Below are positions 1 to 5,339 of a stretch of DNA of 5,339 bases, one piece after another. The number at the start of each line of letters is the position of its first letter. The first letter of the stretch is position 1. The stretch is from Ornithinimicrobium sp. (GTDB taxonomy: Bacteria; Actinomycetota; Actinomycetes; Actinomycetales; Dermatophilaceae). A program made the translations under genes and the position numbers. The notes under the pieces are model-generated. The model was not told the DNA's origin. It saw only the letters and a program-made list of their open reading frames with translations, and did no database searches. Location of the stretch: assembly GCA_030145965.1 (NCBI GenBank), contig JASKZT010000023.1, positions 1-5,339 on the forward strand. The letters are read 5' to 3'.

Positions 1-1599
1 ATCGAGGACGACACCGACATCTCCTTCAGCGAGGACGTCGGCCGGCGCTACGAGGCCTACGGCTGGCACGTCGAGACCGTCGACTGGCGCGGCGCCGACG
101 GGACCTACACCGAGGACGTCGACGCCCTGCACGCCGCGCTCGAGGCCTCCCGCCGCCGCACCGACCGCCCGACGCTCGTCATCCTCCGCACGATCATCGC
201 CTGGCCCGCCCCGGAGTCCCAGGGCACCGGCGCCTCCCACGGCTCGGCGCTCGGCGAGGAGGAGGTCGCGGCGACCAAGAGGCTCCTCGGCTTCGACGCC
301 GCCCCCTTCCCGGTCGAGCAGGAGGTGCTCGAGCACACCCGTGCGGTCGTGGGGCGCGGGCAGGAGGCCCGGCGGGCCTGGCAGGAGACGTTCGACGCCT
401 GGCGCGCCGCCCACCCCGAGCGGGCCGCGCTGCTGGACCGCCTCCAGGCCAAGGAGCTGCCGGAGGGTCTCGAGGCGGCGCTGCCCACCTTCGACGCCGA
501 CCCCAAGGGGATGGCGACCCGCAAGGCCAGCGGCGAGGTGCTCTCCGCGCTCGCCGACGTCATGCCCGAGCTCTGGGGCGGCTCGGCCGACCTCGCCGGC
601 TCCAACAACACGACGATGAAGGGCGTGCCCTCCTTCGTGCCCGAGGGCAAGGCCACCGAGATGTTCCCGGGCGGCCCCTACGGGCGCACGCTGCACTTCG
701 GCATCCGCGAGCACGCCATGGGCATGATCCTCAACGGCATCGCCCTGGAGGGCCTGACCCGCCCCTACGGCGGCACCTTCCTCGTCTTCTCCGACTACAT
801 GCGCCCGGCCGTGCGCCTCGCCTCCATCCAGCAGCTGCCCGTCGTCTACGTGTGGACGCACGACAGCATCGGCCTGGGCGAGGACGGCCCGACCCACCAG
901 CCGGTCGAGCACCTCGCCGCCCTGCGCGCCATCCCCGGGCTCGACGTCGTCCGCCCCGCGGACGCCAACGAGACCGCCGTCGCGTGGCGCACGGTGCTCA
1001 GTTCGGTCGACCACCCCGCCGCGCTCGCCCTGACCCGGCAGAACGTCCCGACGCTCGACCGCTCGGTGCTGGGCTCCGCCGAGGGCGTGTCCCGCGGCGG
1101 GTACGTCCTGGCCGAGGCCGAGGGCGGCGACCCGCAGGTCGTGCTCATCGGCACCGGCTCGGAGGTCCAGCTGGCCCTGGAGGCGCGCGAGACGCTGCAG
1201 GCCGACGGCGTGCCGACCCGCGTCGTCTCCCTCCCCTGCCGGGAGTGGTTCGACGCCCAGGAGGCGTCCTACCGCGACGAGGTCCTGCCGCCGGCGGTGC
1301 GCGCCCGCGTCTCCGTCGAGGCCGGGATCTCGATGGGCTGGCGCGAGCTGGTCGGCGACGCCGGCCGCAGCGTCAGCATCGACCACTTCGGCGCCTCCGC
1401 CGACTACGAGACCCTCTACCGCGAGTTCGGCATCACCGCGGAGGCGGTCGTCGAGGCCGCGCGGGCGTCGCTGGGCGACGTGGCCGGCGGGAAGGACGCG
1501 GCGCCCGGCGCCGCGGCCTCCGGCCCGACCGGCGAAGAGAGCACCCTGGGTGACGCCGGCGAGGGCGGCACCCGGTCCACCGACGAGACCCAGAAGTGA
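1..1599 (+). CDS. tkt: Transketolase, 3' part (5' end outside window)
   Basis: Transketolase is a thiamine-diphosphate enzyme of the non-oxidative pentose phosphate pathway; it moves two-carbon ketol units between sugar phosphates in the cytoplasm. The reading frame is open from base 1, so about 190 N-terminal residues, including most of the diphosphate-binding motif, are missing; 532 residues are visible. Numbered from the first visible residue: His80 in GASHGSALG; the pyrimidine-binding domain from MATRKAS (171) with [10 protein letters not shown] (193); the catalytic glutamate Glu237 in GIREHAM; the substrate-site histidine His299 in [21 protein letters not shown] further on; and the C-terminal domain with GTGSE (384) and IDHFGASA (461). 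All the key residues in the visible part are intact. The last 40 or so residues form a Gly/Ala/Glu/Thr-rich tail beyond the usual family end. The gene ends 11 bases before tal and heads the visible part of the operon. The identification is firm; the true start cannot be seen. Confidence 0.97.
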   Translation: MEDDTDISFSEDVGRRYEAYGWHVETVDWRGADGTYTEDVDALHAALEASRRRTDRPTLVILRTIIAWPAPESQGTGASHGSALGEEEVAATKRLLGFDAAPFPVEQEVLEHTRAVVGRGQEARRAWQETFDAWRAAHPERAALLDRLQAKELPEGLEAALPTFDADPKGMATRKASGEVLSALADVMPELWGGSADLAGSNNTTMKGVPSFVPEGKATEMFPGGPYGRTLHFGIREHAMGMILNGIALEGLTRPYGGTFLVFSDYMRPAVRLASIQQLPVVYVWTHDSIGLGEDGPTHQPVEHLAALRAIPGLDVVRPADANETAVAWRTVLSSVDHPAALALTRQNVPTLDRSVLGSAEGVSRGGYVLAEAEGGDPQVVLIGTGSEVQLALEARETLQADGVPTRVVSLPCREWFDAQEASYRDEVLPPAVRARVSVEAGISMGWRELVGDAGRSVSIDHFGASADYETLYREFGITAEAVVEAARASLGDVAGGKDAAPGAAASGPTGEESTLGDAGEGGTRSTDETQK

Positions 1600-1603
1600 A
1601 GGA
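1599..1603 (+). promoter_or_regulatory. Ribosome binding site of tal (decides start)
   Basis: AAGGA lies seven bases before the ATG at 1611 and overlaps the last base of the tkt stop codon. This supports the ATG at 1611 over the in-frame GTG at 1596, which would sit upstream of this site, overlap the tkt stop and have no purine-rich site of its own. Confidence 0.75.
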
Positions 1604-1610
1604 CGGCACC

Positions 1611-2786
1611 ATGACCGAGCAGACCGAGGGCAAGCCCACCCCGTCGCCCGACGAGGGCGCCACCGCCGACCGCGGGCGGACGCGCACCGCGCTCCACGAG
1701 CTGGCGGACGCCGGCGTCTCCGTCTGGCTGGACGACCTCAACCGGCCCATGATCCAGGACGGCGACCTCGCCGCCTACATCGACCGCGGCGTGCTGGGCG
1801 TGACGACGAACCCGACGATCTTCGCGACCGCGCTGTCCGAGGGCGAGGCCTACACCCCGCAGATCGAGACCCTGTCGGCGGGCACCGTCGCCGAGGCGGT
1901 CTTCGCGCTGACGACGCAGGACGTCCGGGACGCCTGCGACGTCTTCCTGCCTGTCTTCGAGCGCACCGGCGGCCTCGACGGCCGGGTCTCCATCGAGGTG
2001 GACCCCGACCTGGCCAAGGACACCGCGGGCACGGTCGACCTGGCCAAGCGGCTGTGGTCGGAGATCGACCGGCCCAACCTGCTCATCAAGATCCCCGCGA
2101 CGGTCGAGGGGCTGCCGGCCATCAGCCAGACCCTGGCCGAGGGGATCAGCGTCAACGTCACGCTCATCTTCAGCCTGGACCGCTACCGCGGCGTGATGAA
2201 CGCCTACCTCACCGGTCTGGAGCAGGCCCGCGAGCACGGCAAGGACCTGTCGAGGATCTCCTCGGTCGCCTCCTTCTTCGTCTCCCGCGTCGACGGCGAG
2301 ATCGACAAGCGCCTGGAGGAGATCGGCACCGACGAGGCCCTCGCCCTGCGGGGCCGGGCCGGGCTGGCCAACGCGCGCCTCGCCTACCAGGCCTTCCAGG
2401 AGGTCTTCTCCACCCCCCGCTGGCAGAACCTCGCCGACGACGGGGCCACGCTGCAGCGGCCGCTGTGGGCCTCCACCGGCGTCAAGAACCCCGACTACCC
2501 GGACACCCTCTACGTCACCGGCCTCGTCGCGCCCCACACGGTCAACACGATGCCGGCCGGGACGCTCGACGCGACCGTCGACCACGCGGAGCTCACCGGT
2601 GACACGGTGACGGGCGCCTACCCCGAGTCCCAGCAGGTCCTCGACGACCTCGCCCGGGTCGGCATCTCCTACACCGAGGTCGTCGAGCTGCTGGAGACCG
2701 AGGGCGTGGAGAAGTTCGAGAAGTCCTGGCAGGAGCTGCTCGACACCGTCTCGGAGGAGCTGTCCAAGCACCAGGGGCAGGCGTGA
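1611..2786 (+). CDS. tal: Transaldolase
   Basis: Transaldolase transfers a dihydroxyacetone unit from sedoheptulose 7-phosphate to glyceraldehyde 3-phosphate through a Schiff base, giving erythrose 4-phosphate and fructose 6-phosphate. The 391-residue product reads as a complete TIM-barrel transaldolase of the long actinobacterial type. Visible motifs are [10 protein letters not shown] with the likely catalytic acid Asp41, GVTTNPTIF with Asn67, VSIEVDP with Glu129, NLLIKIPAT with the Schiff-base lysine Lys160, [21 protein letters not shown], and near the end WASTGVKNP and [14 protein letters not shown]. The first 25 or so residues (rich in Thr, Pro, Asp, Glu) look disordered and precede the conserved core. 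The start at ATG 1611 is chosen from its ribosome binding site; no other ATG, GTG or TTG lies in frame between it and the first conserved motif. It follows tkt by 11 bases and overlaps pgi by four, so coupled expression is likely. Family assignment is certain; the exact start is well supported. Confidence 0.97.
   Translation: MTEQTEGKPTPSPDEGATADRGRTRTALHELADAGVSVWLDDLNRPMIQDGDLAAYIDRGVLGVTTNPTIFATALSEGEAYTPQIETLSAGTVAEAVFALTTQDVRDACDVFLPVFERTGGLDGRVSIEVDPDLAKDTAGTVDLAKRLWSEIDRPNLLIKIPATVEGLPAISQTLAEGISVNVTLIFSLDRYRGVMNAYLTGLEQAREHGKDLSRISSVASFFVSRVDGEIDKRLEEIGTDEALALRGRAGLANARLAYQAFQEVFSTPRWQNLADDGATLQRPLWASTGVKNPDYPDTLYVTGLVAPHTVNTMPAGTLDATVDHAELTGDTVTGAYPESQQVLDDLARVGISYTEVVELLETEGVEKFEKSWQELLDTVSEELSKHQGQA
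2773..2777 (+). promoter_or_regulatory. Ribosome binding site of pgi
   Basis: AGGGG inside the last codons of tal lies five bases before the GTG at 2783. It is a modest Shine-Dalgarno match and supports that GTG, whose GTGA overlap with the tal stop also suggests termination-reinitiation coupling. Confidence 0.5.
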
Positions 2787-4458
2787 GCACCCTCACCGTC
2801 GAGGCCCTGGGGGCCGCGGCCGAGGCCGTGGAGCGGCACCTCCCGGCGCTCGTCGAGGAGCGCGTCGCCTCCCGCCTCTTCGACCGGGACGCCACCCTGT
2901 GGGGCCCGGAGGCGGAGGACGAGGCGTCGAGGCGGCTGGCCTGGGTAGGTCTGCCCCGCTCCTCGCGGCCCCTCGTGGGCGAGGTCGCGGCGCTGCGCGA
3001 GCAGCTGCGCGAGCGCGGCGTGCGCCGCGTCGTGCTCTGCGGCATGGGCGGGTCCAGCCTCGCGCCGGAGGTCATCTGCGCGACCGCCGGGGTGCCGCTC
3101 GTCGTCCTCGACAGCTCCGACCCCGACATGGTGCGCACGGCGCTCGAGGAGGACCTGGAGGTCACCGCGGTCGTGGTCTCCTCCAAGTCCGGGTCCACCC
3201 TGGAGACCGACTCCCAGCGCCGGGCCTTCGTGCAGGCGTTCACCGACGCCGGCATCGACCCGACCGAGCGGATCGTCGTCGTCACCGACCCGGGCAGCCC
3301 CCTCGACGCGCAGAGCCGCGCCGACGGCTACCGGGTCGTCAACGCCGACCCGGACGTCGGCGGTCGCTACTCCGCGCTCACCGCCTTCGGGCTCGTGCCG
3401 TCGGGGCTGGCCGGGGCCGACGTCGAGGCCCTCCTCGACGAGGCCGAGGAGGTCGTCGACCTCCTCGCCGACGACGACCTGGGCAACCCCGGCCTGCGCC
3501 TCGCCGCCGCGATCGGGGGCACCGTCCCCCTGCGCGACAAGCTGCTCTTCACCGACGCAGGCTCCGGCATCGTGGGCCTGGCCGACTGGGCCGAGCAGCT
3601 GATCGCGGAGTCGACCGGCAAGCAGGGCACGGGCGTGCTGCCCGTCGTGGTGCCGGACGGTCCCGACCCGGCCGCGGGCCTGGGCGTGACCGGTGACTGC
3701 ACGGTCGTGGCGCTCACCGCGGACCCCGACACCGACCTCACCCTCGACACCGACGCCGACACCGACACCGACGGCGAGCCGGCCGCACCGACCACCGCGG
3801 CGAGCGGTGACGCGCAGGTCAACGTCGCCGGGCCGCTGGGGGCGCAGCTGCTGCTCTGGGAGGTCGCGACGGCGGTCGCCGGCCGCCTGCTCGGCATCAA
3901 CCCGTTCGACCAGCCCGACGTCGAGAGCGCCAAGCAGGCGGCCCGCGACATCATGGCCGGCGGCTCGAGCGGCGGCGACACACCCACGGGTGTCGACGGT
4001 GCGGTCGAGATCCGCGCCGACGGCTGGCTGCCCGCCGAGGCCGCCGACTCCCTGCCCGCCGCGGTCGAGGCGCTGCTGTCCCGGCTGGACCCCCAGCGGG
4101 GCTACCTGGCCGTCATGGCCTACCTCGACCGTCTGGAGCACGCCGGGCTGTCCTCGGTGCAGGCCGACCTCGTCCGACGCACCGGCCGGCCGGTGACCTT
4201 CGGGTGGGGCCCGCGGTTCCTGCACTCGACCGGGCAGTACCACAAGGGCGGCCCCGCGCAGGGCGTCTACCTCCAGGTCACCGCCACGCCGCGGGACGAC
4301 CTGACCGTCCCCGGCGCCGACTTCACCTTCGGGCAGCTCATCGCTGCCCAGGCCGCCGGGGACGCGGCCGTCCTCGCGGACCACGGCCGGCCGGTGCTGC
4401 GCCTGCACCTGACCGACCTGGCGGCCGGTCTGGAGCAGCTGCGGCGGGCGCTCGGCTG

Positions 4459-4459
<1 letters not shown>
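2783..4459 (+). CDS. pgi: Glucose-6-phosphate isomerase, divergent type related to Tal-Pgi fusions
   Basis: This 558-residue protein should interconvert glucose 6-phosphate and fructose 6-phosphate, linking the pentose phosphate pathway with glycolysis. It has two sugar-isomerase (SIS) type halves. The first shows GMGGSS (87-92), the phosphate-binding loop SSKSGST (133-139) and GGRYS (193-197), an imperfect form of the first isomerase signature. The second shows [10 protein letters not shown] with the probable catalytic base Glu276, [14 protein letters not shown] ending in Lys384, and [13 protein letters not shown] with His481 and His487. The Lys384 stretch matches the second PROSITE isomerase signature except that its usual Gly is Asp. 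From memory, this PDVE form and the HSTGQ-HKGGP motif are typical of the isomerase half of bifunctional transaldolase/isomerase proteins. Residues about 314-345 form an Asp/Thr-rich insert. The GTG start overlaps the tal stop, and the stop overlaps the zwf start by one base. The family is secure; activity is inferred. Confidence 0.92.
3746..3772 (+). repeat. Short 6-base tandem repeat inside pgi
   Basis: GACACC-type hexamers are repeated about four and a half times (one copy reads GACGCC), and a further GACACCGAC stands a little upstream at 3728-3736. The tract encodes alternating Asp and Thr (DTDADTDTD) within the low-complexity insert of Pgi. Because the unit is six bases, gain or loss of copies would keep the frame. 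Confidence 0.75.

Positions 4460-5339
<880 letters not shown>

Noticed and set aside
1596..1610. GTG at 1596 as an alternative tal start overlapping the tkt stop
   Set aside because: It overlaps the tkt stop codon and has no ribosome binding site upstream, whereas the ATG at 1611 has AAGGA at good spacing.
2593..2602. Perfect palindrome TCACCGGTGA near the 3' end of tal
   Set aside because: It falls in ordinary conserved-style coding sequence (ELTGD), occurs in similar form elsewhere (GTGACCGGTGAC near 3687), and has no promoter context.
1416..2771. Long minus-strand open frame (451 codons) opposite tkt end and tal
   Set aside because: It is rich in Gly, Arg, Val, Asp and Leu with no recognisable domain and lies opposite well-conserved tal codons. 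Long antisense frames are expected at this GC content.
3976..3995. Inverted repeat (ACACCC/GGGTGT, with flanking CGACA/TGTCG) that could be a hairpin or operator
   Set aside because: It lies in the middle of pgi in a Gly-rich linker, has no following T-run, and short G/C stems are common by chance in such DNA.
2669..4408. Long minus-strand open frame (579 codons) opposite pgi
   Set aside because: The translation is low-complexity ([11 protein letters not shown] and similar) and mirrors the sense codon bias of pgi; it has no family motifs, so it is a shadow of the real gene.

Overview
This window is a stretch of a central-carbon (pentose phosphate pathway) operon from a high-GC actinobacterium. 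The order transketolase, transaldolase, glucose-6-phosphate isomerase, glucose-6-phosphate dehydrogenase on one strand is the arrangement known from actinobacteria. The strong G/C preference at third codon positions, the GTG start and the protein styles (for example the N-terminus and Rossmann motif of Zwf) fit Actinomycetota. The presence of pgi inside the tkt-tal-zwf cluster suggests a Micrococcales-like lineage, but the genus cannot be fixed from the sequence alone.

Layout, all on the + strand: 1-1599 is the 3' part of tkt (its N-terminal part lies upstream of the window). 1611-2786 is a complete tal, reached after an 11-base gap that contains its ribosome binding site. 2783-4459 is a complete, divergent pgi that overlaps tal by four bases (GTGA). 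4459-5339 is the 5' part of zwf, which overlaps the pgi stop by one base (TGATG) and runs off the window. There is no intergenic stretch of any length, and I see no promoter, terminator, RNA gene, mobile element or CRISPR. The internal junctions look like those of one polycistronic message with translational coupling.

The genes work together. Zwf commits glucose 6-phosphate to the oxidative branch and makes NADPH. Tkt and Tal run the reversible non-oxidative carbon shuffling that returns pentose phosphates to fructose 6-phosphate and glyceraldehyde 3-phosphate. Pgi turns fructose 6-phosphate back into glucose 6-phosphate, so the four enzymes could run as a cycle. By family precedent opcA and pgl would be expected just downstream, outside the window.

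The region is ordinary metabolic core. The points worth a second look are in protein architecture. The Pgi belongs to the divergent type that is fused to transaldolase in some bacteria, and it lacks a histidine between its putative catalytic Glu and Lys. It also carries an Asp/Thr-rich insert encoded by a short tandem repeat. Transketolase has an unusual low-complexity C-terminal tail, followed directly by a low-complexity Tal N-terminus.
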